64,000 nt of DNA, taken from Siphonodentalium dalli (lineage: Eukaryota; Mollusca; Scaphopoda; Gadilida; Siphonodentaliidae). Numbering within the stretch: position 1 is the first letter of the stretch; every line of letters begins with the position of its first letter. Location of the stretch: assembly GCA_032622095.1 (NCBI GenBank), contig CP136064.1:187224209-187288208 (forward strand), in the 5' to 3' direction. The position numbers and the translations under genes are program-made. Positions 1-13,600 of the stretch are shown here, in pieces. The notes beneath the pieces are model-generated. The model saw only the letters and a program-made list of their open reading frames with translations, made no database searches and was not told where the DNA came from.

Positions 1-1594
1 AGTTGTGCCAGATCTCGTTGTACGAATCGTGTCAGTTATGGTACATGTAGTTAGAGTAAACAATATTTTATTCTCAATTAGGCACATACAGTCAATCACA
101 ATGTACATATATAGTATAATAAATAAAGATAAATTGGATCTGACAACAAGACAAAGGCTTAGCGTTGGCTATTTCCTTGTCCTGTAATTTGCAACAAGAT
201 TTTGTTCCAAATGATGAATTGTATGCTCCGTTTTCACCCGCAATCTGATCCGTGTCCGATCGCTGCAGGTTTGTTGGTCCCCTTCCCCACTGTCGTAACT
301 TGAATTGTGATAAATAAAGATATATTATTATCACATAGAACCCCTATTATATCATTAAAAGCCATTACATATTTCCTTATACAGTGCATTTCACTAGTGA
401 TGAATAGGCGCATGCTATTTATCACTGAGCAGTGCGCCAACAAAATGACCGCGCCGCCTTTACTTTAATTGAGGCGGATTGATACTATTTCGAAAAGCCG
501 CGCATGATACCATGACCAGACAATGAACAATGATGGCTTTGTTCATTAAAGTTAAATTATTGTCAGCTTCGTTGAACTAACGAAAATAGACACAAAAACA
601 GAGGCAAATTGGAGGCACAGAGCGCGCAATTGTCGTATACGGTTGTGAAGCGTCTCAGCCAACGCTGTAAATGTTTGTATTTGTCAGCTTCTCAAGTTTA
701 AAGGATTTTGATTGGTTAAAAAGGCATAAATATCTAGATTTGTTCATGTGATATACAAGATCTTCAACTAGTTCGATAAATCTGATTCACAACTCGTCTG
801 CGACTCCTTGTGAATCATATTTAACAAACTCGTTTCATAAACTCTTATATACCAACATAACGAGTTGAAGATCCTCTATATATGCATGTATAAGCAGAAT
901 AGTACCATTGTAAGTTTAAGCAAAACCTTGTGTTTATATTCGTATGTTATATTCAGGTCAAAATCTACCTACACATTAAATAACTTGCTCACTCCTATAA
1001 TAAACTTGTGTCTGAATTTTCACAATGTGCATGTTAAATTAATAGACCAGTGTACTAATACATTCACATATAATCTTATACGGGTAAATCCGCAAAATAA
1101 TTCACTCTTTCGCGTTCGAATTTAGGACAACGGTTTAAACGTGTTTGACAGTTTCAAGCTACCCACAATCGCAGAATGGGCTGTTATTCAAGTTAGGATT
1201 ATTATAGTTCAGTCTGTCGATATTGATAAATTTACGTGAGTTGGTCTGGTATAGGCAGCATGCACGGCTGTAAGACAGCAGCGAAGTGCGATCGCTATAA
1301 GCAGTCTATTAAATCTGAGACCAATTCACATGGAAGACTGTTCAATAATTTTACAGAAACGACCTTTCATATCTTGTCACGTGGAAACGGGTACTTTTTT
1401 TTGGAACTTTTGGTCTGAGGTTATATGTGGTTTGGCTGCCACCTTAAGAGGAATGAGGATATATATATATAGGCACGTCCTCAATGAGTATGCGACATAC
1501 TAATACACAGACTTTACATCTCACGAAGAGACTTATCGGGTGACTTCAGGGCAAATTATCAACTGTTTTCAAATTTTCACATGCAATACGTGCA

Positions 1595-1925
1595 CATATG
1601 TCCAAGAAAGACGCATCTAAGTAATCAAAAATACAACGTTGAACCCGGTGTTTGTGTCCCAAACAAACACCAGCTATATGCACGATATGGAACAGAAAAG
1701 AGCGTTCAGTGTTAGTCTATTCCTCATATGGTAGAAATAAAGAGCGTTTTTTTTCCACTTCTATGCGAAAAGTTGAAAACAGTTGGAAAATTGCTGTGAC
1801 CATGGGAAGTATTTTTCAGAGCATATGAAGCCGGTATATCAATATTCCGTGTAGATTTCAACCTATCTTATAGCTCCTTCCAATTACTTAGACAAAATTT
1901 GGAAGCTCGAATGAACCATGTCCGT
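1595..1925 (+). repeat. 5'-truncated copy of the TTAA-flanked repeat R1
   Basis: It matches the copies at 31933-32351 (+) and 10482-10882 (-) over the segment with GGAACAGAAAAG, AATAAAGAGCGTT, the phrase CATATGAAGCCGGT and the end CATGTCCGT followed by TTAA. The 5' part of the family is not recognisable. Alignment is by eye. Confidence 0.6.
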
Positions 1926-2203
1926 TTAAACTCTCTTTATTTTTTCCATTTATGAATAAATGAATGAATTTATTTATTATAGTGACATTATGTTTATAAA
2001 TATAACATCCGGCCCATAGGGCCTATAAGTCACTTTGGATACGATAAACAATAAGTTATTTGTGCACATGTGTGGATATAAGGCAAAGATTACCCCGGAA
2101 CGATCGTCAGTGTTAAGCTCCTAAGTGTCTTCTGTGGCGATACATTCTATGACGTCAACTAAGATTTTCCAGTACGGCATTGTATACACACACGCACACG
2201 GTT

Positions 2204-2340
2204 AAGGGGTCCTGCTAATTTGCTGTGATGCTGGTTGGTCTTGCTGAATAGCTATGATGCCGTTTGGGAAAATATGCTGTTAAGAAAATGTATCGTTATT
2301 TTTTCTCAAGTTGGCAAATTCTAAAAGTCAGAACAAATTG
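2204..2340 (+). repeat. Dispersed repeat R2, copy 1
   Basis: It contains the words GGTCCTGCTAATTTGCTG and GCTATGATGC followed by a CTGTTAAGAAAATG block. The same order of words recurs at about 35606-35710 (+) and, on the opposite strand, at about 58405-58515. No coding potential is seen. Limits are approximate. Confidence 0.5.
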
Positions 2341-2354
2341 TTTTTGCGAAAATC

Positions 2355-2419
2355 CTGTGCCAATGCATTCTCTTATATATGGGAGTCGGCCATAGGTCGC
2401 CTCGCATATATAAGAGATG
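2355..2419. repeat. Hairpin repeat, partial copy
   Basis: It starts CTGTGCCAATGCATTCTC and folds back through TCGGCCATAGGTCG to a partial complement CCTCGCATATATAAGAG. The same hairpin, with longer perfect arms, is present at 24602-24676, and a third copy of one arm at 24822-24866. It looks like one end of a small foldback transposon. Confidence 0.6.
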
Positions 2420-4984
2420 TTTTCTATGGAGTTGTATGCTCTATTTGTTTGAGATTTTCGAGGATTTTAATAGAATACTACATTCCTCCAGTTGGCCTAG
2501 CGCCAGATTCCTATCTTATAAATTTCATGCATTCGAAGAAATCCATAATATGTCTTTAATTAAAAAAAACATGATTACCGAGTCGTAAGTAAGTATATGT
2601 ACATATTCGCATGTCAACTATTACAACATATCGTATGCTTGTTGATGTCCATGTATATACTTTTCATCGTCTCATATTCCGAAATGAACTTGCGATCGAC
2701 ACTAATCCACTTATCGTCGTGGCCGCTCGTATAATGTAGCCCCTATCCATTTGTGAATATTTTTTAGACCGTATATGCTTCATCGGAACGTATACGTGTT
2801 GACCAGCAGCGGACTGGTAATCAGTTGTTCAGACACAGCATCAGTTCAGCGTCCATAAACCTGTTCGACATACACCCATCTTCGTTCCTCCCATGCGTCG
2901 ATCGCTTCTCATGGAGTGGCCAATGGGTAGCTATTTCGAATAGGTCGAAACCTTGAGGTATTACGCTGTCACCAGGAAGCCAAAATAAAAACCATAATCA
3001 AGAAAATGACTCAAGACGTGCATACTCGAAACGAATGGTGTGGTGCATATATTATAAGCGAGTACATACAGTAATCCACTGTCGCCTATATTGACCCTGA
3101 TGGCAAATCTGTCATGTCTGTATGTTTTACTATAGTATAATTGTCAACAGAAAATATCGAAGGACCAGAATATGTTCAGGCGTGTAATTAAATCTGATCT
3201 AAACAACGTGTTCTCAATACGAACCATATTACTCTCAAACAAGAATATTCTTGATCAGTTAAAAGTAACAATTTCGAATATCATCGATAGATAGCTATCA
3301 CTGGTAGTTCATTGTAACGGTAATAGGGCCGGTGAATTATATGTCTGACGTTCGACTGAATGGAATATCATCTTAACAAAGGGTGCCTTGTGACTGGCAT
3401 GTTGAAACGTTGATAAGAAAAATGTGAATATTCTATACTACTTCAAATAACACATGTGCGTTGACGATACATATAATCAGTTTTGATTTTACACGTTGCC
3501 TACAAGGGAATAGTCGAATATACGCCATGCTGGTATGTATATATAATGTGCAATTATGTCTGGTTAGACTATCATTTTTATGTCCCGATCCGTCCGATAA
3601 GTAATGGACGGATTTTGGAATTAATAAGCGACACTGATCACAAACGATAATCCAAAATGTTCGATAGCGACGAATTCTTATCATTTTGTTGTTTTTGTAT
3701 ATATTTTTTTCCTTTTGGGTGGAATATCCTTCAGTGTGGCAAAAAAGAAAAAAACAACACACACGCTTACAACAACGTGTAAGAACGAATCAATTGCATG
3801 TGACATGACAATATCAAAAAGCGGCAACTTTCACCTTATAGACACACCGTCAATGGAGATGACGTGGAGCACCCATGTAAACCGCGGATGGATTCGTCAT
3901 CTCATGTCTAGACTCCCTAAACCGTGTTTAACTGGACAATCGAATAATATGGTTTAGTAACCTATATATATATAAGGTTAAAAAAAGAAAACAAAATGAT
4001 CACAGTTGACAACAAACTTACCAAACTTACCCCCACATTATTGTAAAGGTGTAAGTGCTTCTCGTCTATAAATTTCCAATTAAAATATGCTCGTTTTAAT
4101 TATCGATTTTCGCTGTCGATAGAACGCGGCGGTCCGCATTAGGCAAGTGTGACTAATTAGCTCGACGATATAGAGAAACAACTGGTACATTTAGGGTCTG
4201 ACTCGATATATAAATAGGAGCTGACGAATGCGTCACTTATGCCCGCGGTCTCGAGTTTAAACCACTGATTTATCTAGATGTTTCCGTAAACCAGATTTAG
4301 ACCGGAGATCCGGCCTATGCATTTGGTTAGCAGTTCACAACTTGAAGGTACACTGGGGGGTATAGCCTAGTTAAAGTCTAGTCCTGTGATCAAACTATAC
4401 GTACTTCGAAAATACACATCCACGGACCCAATATATACCCGGAGAACACTCACCAAAGTCAGCAATTCACGTAAAATGAATTATCAGCTTTTTTGTTGTT
4501 TCGTGGATTTACATACAATGTTCGTATTCTGTGGAATTGTTTAAACTGTTATTCATATTGTCCTCATTTTACTGCGACACCATTCCGTTCAATATAGCGT
4601 CAATATATATAACCGCCAAGAAACTTTAAGATATATATTAACGAGCTTTCTCATGCTCATTTCAGTAGAAAACGAATTGTTTAGACACATTTTGTTGTAT
4701 CATGTATATGTACACTTGGGATTGGGGGCACACGTTATTACAACATAGATTGCCCCGTTCTCCATACAATTACAAAAAAAAACAAAAAAAAAACTAACAA
4801 ACAAATGAACAAGCAAGCACACACAAGAAACGATTTCGACACATGAATCATAATCTAAACAAGTAGCATGATCACATTCTAATCTCTGGGTTCAACATAT
4901 TTTGCAACCAGTTATTTTCGGTGCAATTAGCAACTTTTATACGAACTATATGCCGCGGAATTTTGTTCAAGTCATAGACAATTC

Positions 4985-5255
4985 GGGCCCATCGTGAGAT
5001 AATATATAGAGCGTTAGTCTGTTCCTGGTATGATATAGGGATAAACATCGGTTGCCTCAATCCTATATGCAAAAAATTGACATTGACTACAACTTGAAAA
5101 TTACTATACGACTACTGTAAGCTTATTTTTCAGAGCATATATATATGTGTCTCGTAAAATTGTTGACCTGTATTGTCCCTACATATATATACCTCCAATT
5201 TATGTATACGTGTAAAGTTTTGATTTCAACTGAGTCATGTCTGTTTCAACTGCAT
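4985..5255 (+). repeat. Degenerate copy of repeat R1
   Basis: It holds GAGCGTTAGTCTGTTCCTGGTATGA and, farther on, TTTTTCAGAGCATAT and GTCATGTCTGTTTCAACT, in the order seen in R1. Divergence is high and the limits are uncertain. Confidence 0.35.
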
Positions 5256-5709
5256 GTCATCCACATGAGCTAAGGATCAGATGCATTGTTGGCCAAATTG
5301 TCCTGGTATTTCTAAATGGAATTTCTCAAAATATATCAGGAATTTATTTGTGAATTTGGCACAATCGATTATTTTGATACAGTATTTAAGAACCATCAAA
5401 TATTTTTTTTATGATAATCTCATTTACTTCACTTTCATGGCATGGAGCATATTTAAAATTTCACCGTTTTCAGGTACCAAGAACCTATGTAAATTAGTTT
5501 TGTTTCAAAAGTGCAGATCATATATCCATGATATCACAATTGAAGATCATGAGAGGATACTTAATTTTTCTTGATTCATGAAATTTTATGATTATTTTCA
5601 CTTAGAAAGACAACTACCCACAAACTATTTTATATATTTGAGAATGTTCATGTCATTCATGTTGTTCAATGAAAAATTGGACTGAGATGAGTTCTGGGTC
5701 ATGGCTTAG

Positions 5710-5869
5710 TAACCAAGGTAAAGCTGACCACCATATCTCTTAACAATGTGGCCTAATTTATGTTGATTGCTCCACACTGTGGACCACACTGCATATCGAA
5801 CAGTTGTTTTCATTGGGGTGGAATATTTGTGACTGCTTTTTTCTTCATTATACTATATGGGGGTATGAC
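5710..5869 (+). repeat. Repeat R3, 5' half, interrupted by the element at 5870
   Basis: Together with 6741-6880 this matches, on the opposite strand, 59995-60300, starting at ACCACCATATCTCTTAACA. Both copies carry the frame of a hydrophobic segment (GIFVTA followed by a run of F, I and L and then YG), so R3 may derive from a small membrane-protein coding sequence. That is inference; neither copy has a clear gene structure. Confidence 0.6.
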
Positions 5870-6740
5870 AGGGGGGGGGGGCGGAAAAAAACTGCAGACA
5901 CAGGGTGGAAAAAACTGTTTTCTTCGGTTTGGGTACCCCCCCCCCCCAAACAGCAAAAACTGCAGTTTTTTTCCACTGACCATTTGCCACCCCCTCCCCC
6001 CAGATAAATCAAATCTACCCGAGCCAGACAACAACTCGGTTTGACCGGAAACCGAAAAAAACACCGGAGCATACAATTCACGAGAAGGGGCTTGGTAACT
6101 TAGTTTAGATTATTATGACTAAAATGGTCATTGTCTACCAGTAGAACGCAGATTTGTACCTCGTGATGTCATGACATGTACAAACATGTATATTGGTGAT
6201 CGCAACGCTTTGTATGCACTTTAAAAAATGACAACTAGTCATTACCTCGACTTTGAAAAATATGCAAATGAGATGAGTGAGATACCAGCATATAACTGTT
6301 TTCTGATACCATTGGAGGAGAAATTGTTTAATACATGGGATAGTTCTGCAGTAAAAATTTGCCAGATAAGCGATCGCAGGGTAGAATTCTGCAATCGACT
6401 GGTAGACACTGACATAGTCGGCATTATTAAAAGGGTTAATGGGGTCAATATCACATGTAAACCAAGACAGTGGTTATCCAAAATTGTTTTAGGTGGATTG
6501 TACTACTCATGTATATATGATTTGGATATTAAGGTTAATCCATATTCTATAAAATGAGAGAAAATTGAAGTTGTGAGTCTGAAAATACATATTTGGAAAA
6601 AAATTACATGCAAATTTTTTCCGACAACCCCCCCCCCCTAAATGAATAAGGAAAAAATTTACGTTTAAATTTTTGACGCCTATGTACCCCCCACCCCCCG
6701 GTACGTTGTGTCCCGCAGTTTGTTTCCGCCCCCCCCCCCT
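5870..6740. mobile_element. 871-bp DNA transposon with G/C-run terminal repeats and 9-bp TSD
   Basis: The left end reads AGGGGGGGGGGGCGGAAA and the right end is its exact reverse complement, an 18-bp terminal inverted repeat. GGGTATGAC stands at 5861-5869 and again at 6741-6749, a 9-bp target-site duplication. The related repeat at 59995-60300 lacks the insert and reads continuously through the site, giving an empty-site comparison. A duplication of 9 bp suits Mutator-like elements, but I see no transposase. A 109-codon open frame (6228-6557) inside is unrecognised and may be chance. Long G, C and A runs inside make the assembly locally less secure. Confidence 0.75.
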
Positions 6741-6880
6741 GGGTATGACACTATATTATGCAATTAAAAATCTAACTCCACATAATGATACAAATGAAGC
6801 CTCCTCTCATGGAGCCAAGCCAATAATCTGCTTGGTGATTGGAGTGTCTGAAATTATTAATTATTATAGCAGTACCGAAC
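6741..6880 (+). repeat. Repeat R3, 3' half
   Basis: It continues R3 after the 871-bp insertion: CTATATTATGCAATTAAAAA and on through ACAAATGAAGCCTCC, both also found, reverse-complemented, at 60080-60145. Confidence 0.6.
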
Positions 6881-7079
6881 CGGACAACAAAGAACATAAT
6901 ATTTTCAACCTCCCAAATGTATTTATAATCCATTGGTTTTGTCACCTCTTAAGAATTGCTCAGATTCTGTGAAATATAGCATGCAATTATCGCGCAAGAA
7001 TCAATCATAAAGATTTTTAAAGACAATTATCAGCATCACCGTTGCATGTGCATGGAACTACTGTAATGTTAATTCTCTT

Positions 7080-7195
7080 GTCGTTAGCCATGGTAAAGAT
7101 GCATTTTAAATGCATATTTGTGTTCAAATTATGGCGACGAAATGCCTGCAAAAAATACCAGCAAAATTGCCAGTGTATGAACACACCATAAGGAC
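7080..7195 (+). repeat. Half copy of the foldback repeat at 39350-39765
   Basis: GGTAAAGATGCAT, CGAAATGCCTGCAAA and CCAGTGTATGAAC occur in the same order as at 39645-39765. Only one arm is present. Confidence 0.45.
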
Positions 7196-7631
7196 GCGAT
7201 GCGTATATACCAATATGTCCACACATTATATGGAGGTTATTTTATCAACTGTTTATACCTTTCGCCAATAATCCACTTGTAATCGGATTACTCGACACAA
7301 TGCCCTAAGTCCATGTGTCACCCACAAATTTTGGCCCCACGTATATTGATTTTCTAGAAGTTAATAGCTCTTTCAACACTCAGATTTCAAACACACTAAT
7401 AGTATATTATGCCATGAATAGCATTGTATACACCCCTTGCTCTGGAATAGTATCAGTTTGTTTATAGGATCAAACAGGTTGTTCCGTCAGATCTTATTTT
7501 CTATAATAGTTTCGCAACATAAGTGTATATGTACTAATATCGCAGAGTTTTGAATAATCACACTAGCTATAGTTATATTCGGCTTTTTGTTATGGTGATA
7601 CCGTCGAATTCAGAAACTTGAGCAGGAAAAC

Positions 7632-7661
7632 ATGGATTACAGCGCCAACGCGCCCGAGGAG
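7632..7661 (+). CDS. Gene A exon 1 (start codon, 10 codons)
   Basis: ATG in the context AAACATGG, ten codons ([10 protein letters not shown]), then the donor GTATGA. The intron is phase 0, as in genes B and C. Confidence 0.75.
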
Positions 7662-10600
7662 GTATGACATGTTTACTGTTATCATTCTTACATCATTACC
7701 AGTTCGTATGTACATGGTTTCTGTATCAGAAAATAATTACATCGGAGCCATAATAGGAGGTTTCGATGGCCATATTTCGACTTCCAAAAGTGATAGGTAA
7801 CCAAGAGTTTTCTGACTTACGAGCTACCCAAAGGTGATAGATAACCAAGAGCTTTCCCAATTATTAGCTTGCATGATCGTGTTCACATATGTTCATCGAC
7901 ACGACCAGATTCACGCTCTTTATAATGTGTTTTCATTGCGGACCGCGGCATTCAACGGAATAACGCGTATAAGCTCAATATGGGCTTATTTCCTAAAAAA
8001 AAAGAAAAAAAAGGTCCAGTATGAACATATTTGAATACATGTAAGTCAAATATGAACCTATTTTCATTGGGATATGTTGAAGCGGCATTTGTTTTTCAGG
8101 GTAATAATTTATGTTGATAAATATTTCGTGCATTTATTGACATATCTTATGGCTCATTCCAAATTACATATATTATAGTTTGAATGTTCAAATGAGCCAT
8201 TTCCGTTGTAACAGTAGTCATACGAATGCGATGATGGTGAGTTTGATGGAAATGCATGAAATGATCAGATCTCTCTTGAAATTAACGTAAATCACGAGCC
8301 AAACCCAATTGATATTACGAATTCTTCTTAATTGTATCTGGTGGTTGTTCATTGACTAACGATGGAGTATCCAGAAGGCTTCGACGTCGGCTGCCTCCAT
8401 CTTTAGAGAATATCATCACCTCACTCTGATTGATCCGAACCACGTATTTCTCTAGTCTTTCATACAACTTTATTAACTTCCCAATCGTGAGCAGAACTAA
8501 CGTAGCGATAACAGTTGTTATTATTGCAATAACCAAACTGTCTTTCTCGACTTGCAAAATGACTGACTCCTTCATTCCTGTAAACAAATACAAACATATA
8601 CCTTAGAGTAAATAGATTATTCTAATATTTCCATTACAATTATATGCCTTAAAATATACAGTCGAAACATGGCTTGCGACATGGATGGGTCCATTACAAT
8701 GCAAAGTAATGCATTATCATTGATTGTCATTTTCTGTCTTACAATGACCAGTAATTTAACAATTTAAGGGGGATGTCAAATGACCAAGTTTGAATGGGAA
8801 TTTCAAATGCAAATCACCGGAGTGAAAGTTTGAGTTGCAAATATTTATGGGTGTGACTTGATGCGGTATTGAATATACATGTGATACATATTTATCCGGC
8901 GGGTCGGCATGTTGGTCTAATTTTAAAATGAAATTTATAGTGATTTTTTAAAAGTAGGTCAAGTGTAATTCCAGAAAAAATACTCAAAAATAAACTTTTA
9001 TTAAACATTTTTAATTTACCTAGGACACCCGTCAGTTAAATGTTACGACTGTTCATGCTTCAGCAGTGCAGTCCCCCATAAAAAAACTGCATGCCTCATA
9101 TAAACAGCATTTGCTCTGGAGATTTTCATGGAAATCCACATTAAAAATTGCCTACAAGACTTTAGACCTCCCTCTTAAAATGATCGGCGGCTCCAATAGG
9201 TTGGATCTACACGACAATATATGACGCAACCAGCAAATACAATACGGCTTACTGTGATTATTGATGCTAGATATTCCATCAGTAATTTGGGCTGATTTCC
9301 TCTTGACATCTTCGGTGATGTTCCTAACCACCGCAGCGAAAGAAATCCCAGACATGGTGCCGATTCGTCAACCTGGAAACAAATTATCCGTAAGCGGTTA
9401 GAATACTATATATTGCATCTAGGTCGCATGTCAATTATACGTGTACAATTTTGCAGGTACACGTACATGTCATTCTTTTGGTTATTAATGGCGATATCAA
9501 ATTCATTATTTGTTTATGTAAAAAATACCGTTGATGTGATAAATATAAATTGAGAAACTTAACTGATAAATGCTTCCAATCAACACTAACATTGTTCACG
9601 GAACGTACGCAAGAGTGGCGATTCATACAAAATAAATATAACAGAATTAAATCACACATATCAGGCTTTCAGCAAATCTAAGCATAAACTAACCGTTATT
9701 AAAACTAGTAATCTCGTCCTTTTACGTGTTCACTAAAATTCAAACTATGTCCTGCGTGTAGTGAGTGGACTGAATTGTCTTGCAGTTTGTATAAACACAA
9801 ACCGATATATATATGGAATACTTTAGACGGAGTGGCTTAGCTCCGAAAAGATTTACTGCAGTCATGAAAATATCCCCGGCGAAGATTTTTTCTCTCAAAT
9901 ATGTGGCAATAAAGAGCGTTTTCTGCTAGTTATATTTTACTTTATAAGGTAAAGATAAAGAACGTTTATATAAATTACATACAAGATGTTGAACGCAGTT
10001 GGTGCATGGCGCTGAACAATAAGTCCTGAATCCCCGGGAAAAAAACCTTCATATTTTATGAGTCATGGCTACCGTATTTATAATGATAACATGTCTATTC
10101 TAGATATGAGAAGTTATTCTATGCGATTTCAATGAGAGCTTTTAAACACTCCAACAGTTTGGGAAAGTAGGTCGTCTGGAATGTGTGCGCCAGTCATATG
10201 TATGCATAAATGTAAGTTTGTATGGTCACCCCCACATGGCCCATTTAGTCAAAATTTTAATGCAAATCTTTATGTAAAATTACCGCATATGTTTGGGTAA
10301 ATGGCTTTTTCGAAATTTGATCACCACATGCACTGAACATAAAAGACTGTCATCATGGTTATGGTGCATGTTATGTTGACATGCTTGTTGATTGTAACAT
10401 AATATTTTGGTACCTGGAAAGCCCTTATCCAACGAAGTGCGTAGCATTGGTGTTTACATCCACATGACGGTAGTTTATTAAACGAACATGGCTCATTGGA
10501 GCTTCGAAATTTTGTCTAGGTAATTTGAAAGGAGGTATAAGATAGCTTGATAACTACACGAAATATTGATATTCTGGCTCCATATGCTCTGAAAAATACT

Positions 10601-13600
10601 TGCCATTGATCACAGACATAAACGCTCTTTATTTCTACCATACCAGGAATAGACTAACACGGCACTCTCTTTTCTGTCACATGCTTGCACATGGCTGTTG
10701 TTTATTTTGGATCCACACATCGTGTTCAAGTTTCTATTTGTTATGACCTCAACGCGTAATTCTGTGACATAATGCCCGTAGAACGGTAGTTCAAGTATCT
10801 ATCGACCTATTTCGATACCGGGAAAAATTCAAAAGCAAATATTATTTGGGTGTTTTTTTGGAGCGCAAACTGACAAGTGGCTTTAATTATATTAAGACGA
10901 ACCTTATCGAATATTACATCCAACAAAGGAATCTCGCTGTGCATTGCTTGAACTATATATACAATCTATCGCTAACTAGTCTGGCAATTTGGAGTATCGA
11001 GATTGTACAAGTGTGTGGCGAACACTTATCGGTTGAATATATAGAGAAGACATCGTACAAAGTCCACAACCTGGGAATTTCCTTATGGTGTCAACGGGCT
11101 ATTAATGAAATGACGATGTCATAGTATTCGCCAATGTTTATGAACATTGGCCTTTGAATGATCTAAAGAGGTGTGTCAAAGCGTGTTAGATCAGTGGTCA
11201 GACACCAGGTGATATTGAATATGTTGTGATATCTGCTGCAGGAAGTGAATACATTCATGCGCATCGTCAATGGCCGCATGTTTGCGTAGCGCTGTTTGAA
11301 TATTTAAAGTATTCAAACACGGATAACCTTAAAGGGGTACTGTACACTAAATCCGGCCATTTGTAGGACCATCTCCTTTATACTCAACAGAATATATGCA
11401 ACAAATGAATGAATTTGTGCCATGGATTAGTGCAAAAATAATATCATGTGCTCTATCATGTGCTCTATCAACGATGTAAACAGCATGGTAATTATAATGC
11501 AAATGAGTTAATGACTCGAGCCATAAATTCATTTTCATCATAATTACCATATTGTTTTACATAGTTCATAAAGTAAATGGGTGTATTTTGCACTCATCCA
11601 ATTATCAAATTCATTCATTTGTGGCATACATTATGTTGAGTATAATAGGAGATGGTCCCACAAATGGCCGGATTTATTGTACAGTTCCCCATTAAGAGTC
11701 ATACGTTTGCTGTGAGCGTGTTGAAAAGAGTCATTGTTGATCCACTGGAATGGACATGTATATATATATGTTTTATTCTCACTCCATCAATCAATGGGAT
11801 AGAGATCATGTACAGATAATTATATAATAATACAGTAATTAACAGTTTAAACAGAACACAAATAAACGACATGGGTAATTATGCGGTATCAAAAAGATGC
11901 GTATAATATTCATACGTTCAGTTTTGCTTTTGTAGAAGCAGTCGAGTTTTGTTGGAGATCTTTTCTTTTTTTCCCTGAAAATAAAACGGTATCATCTGCG
12001 TAGAACTTTATATATAAATATGCAATATCCGTTAACGATAATCAGAATTATGATACTTTTCGGCGCTGATAACTGCCCTACTTTGTGATAAATTTATGAC
12101 ATATGTAGTTAAAGACATAGTATACACTTTTTTCAGTGATTTAAACTGATAAGTGACTACACTTTGCCCACTGAAAATAGATGGCATTCAACTATTATTA
12201 CCGAAATTTCGGCCACGCCGGTCGTACAGTTTCACAAAACACAAGTCTGAGTTACGCACAATTGTAAACAAATACTCCCCAATTCGGGACGAATTTTTCG
12301 CCTATAAACAAAGGGCCATATGATTCACAGAGTAAAGTTTGAACTATTGCCATGGGTTGGAGTCCGGCGTCCGTCCGTCCGAATTGGAGCTATTCCGAAT
12401 TTCGATGAAAAACATGGCCGCCAGCAGCCATGTTGGATTTAAAATTTGAATCCATCGGCACACTCTACAGCCCGTATTTATGGCCTGACAATTTTTAGCT
12501 CAACTTTACAAAGTAAAGTTTGAACTATTGCCATGGGTCGGCGTCCGTCGTCCGTGCGTCCGTCCGTCAGTGCGTCAACAATTTCCTTCAGCACGCCCTG
12601 CAGGCCGCATCCCTCATCCAAACTTCAAATGTAGTTTCACTCTATAAAGTGCCTGTATAACTAAATAAAGTTTTTTTTATACAAACCGAAGAAATTGATA
12701 TCATATCCGTCGCGACGGTTAGGACAATCATAAGGGCTATACGATTATAAAGTACGCATAATTTGATGACGTAGTATCCTATCTATTCACGTATACGCGA
12801 TTCTATCCGTTGCTTTTCTGAAACGTCCCTATTATACTCTGTTGCTAATTCGTGCAATTGTGTTTCCATGGAAACACACATTCCTCCTTCGTAAAAAAAA
12901 CGCATTGCTCCTTCTATGCTAATGTTCTCTTTCGTTGTCCACAGGACATCGAGCTCACACCAGAGGAGATCGACGGTGAGTTAGTATTTATATTAGAAGA
13001 ATAGGAGTCTCGTTAGCCTCACATCTAAAAATAGAATCTTTGGTTCTAAAATTGGTTGTGGGTGTCTCGTTCGTCCCCACTTCTAAAAATAGAATCTTTG
13101 GGTCTAAAATTGTTTGAGGGTAAAATTGTTTGAGGGTAAATTGTTTGAGGGTAAAATTGGTTGTACTAAAATATTCTCAAAACTTCCAAAATATCAAAAC
13201 CCAAAACTTCCAAAATTTCAAAACCCAAAACTTCCAAAAAATTTCAAAACCCCAAAATTTTAAAAGAAAAAATTTCAAAACCCTCCAAAATTATTTCTCT
13301 AAAAAAAAAGTTTAAATAAAAAATTTATAACGAGTTTTCGGTTTCTGATAATCTCGATATTTAAAAAATGTCGAATGTTAAATTATTTGCGTGTAATATC
13401 TTTCGTTATTTTTTTTTGTTCAACCAATGTTTCAATGTATTTATTAATCGATGTTTAGAAATAGCTTTATTGGACATTGTGACCATCGATATGAATGCAT
13501 ACATTCCAGTGTTTTATCGGACGCAGTTCATATAATTGTCATACCTGAAAATAGACACCATTACTTTTACATAAATAATAAAGAGCGTTTATTCTTTACA

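Larger units (their letters stand above)
1..7631. other. Upstream intergenic region, repeats only
   Basis: I find no exon here with coherent splice sites and phase. Open frames are short, overlap in several phases and show no recognisable domain. The stretch holds dispersed repeats described separately (1595-1925, 2204-2340, 2355-2419, 5710-6880). A promoter for gene A should lie near its downstream end, but I cannot point to a convincing core promoter. Confidence 0.5.

Noticed and set aside
1936-2060. Possible LINE 3' tail on the minus strand (AATAAA-rich, GGCCCTATGGGCCGG)
   Set aside because: The pattern is suggestive, but there is no coding remnant and no second copy in the window to define it.
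3433-3762. 109-codon minus-strand frame
   Set aside because: Composition is unremarkable, no domain, and no flanking splice signals that extend it.
6228-6557. 109-codon frame inside the 871-bp element as a gene
   Set aside because: No domain, no splice or promoter context; kept only as a remark in the element entry.
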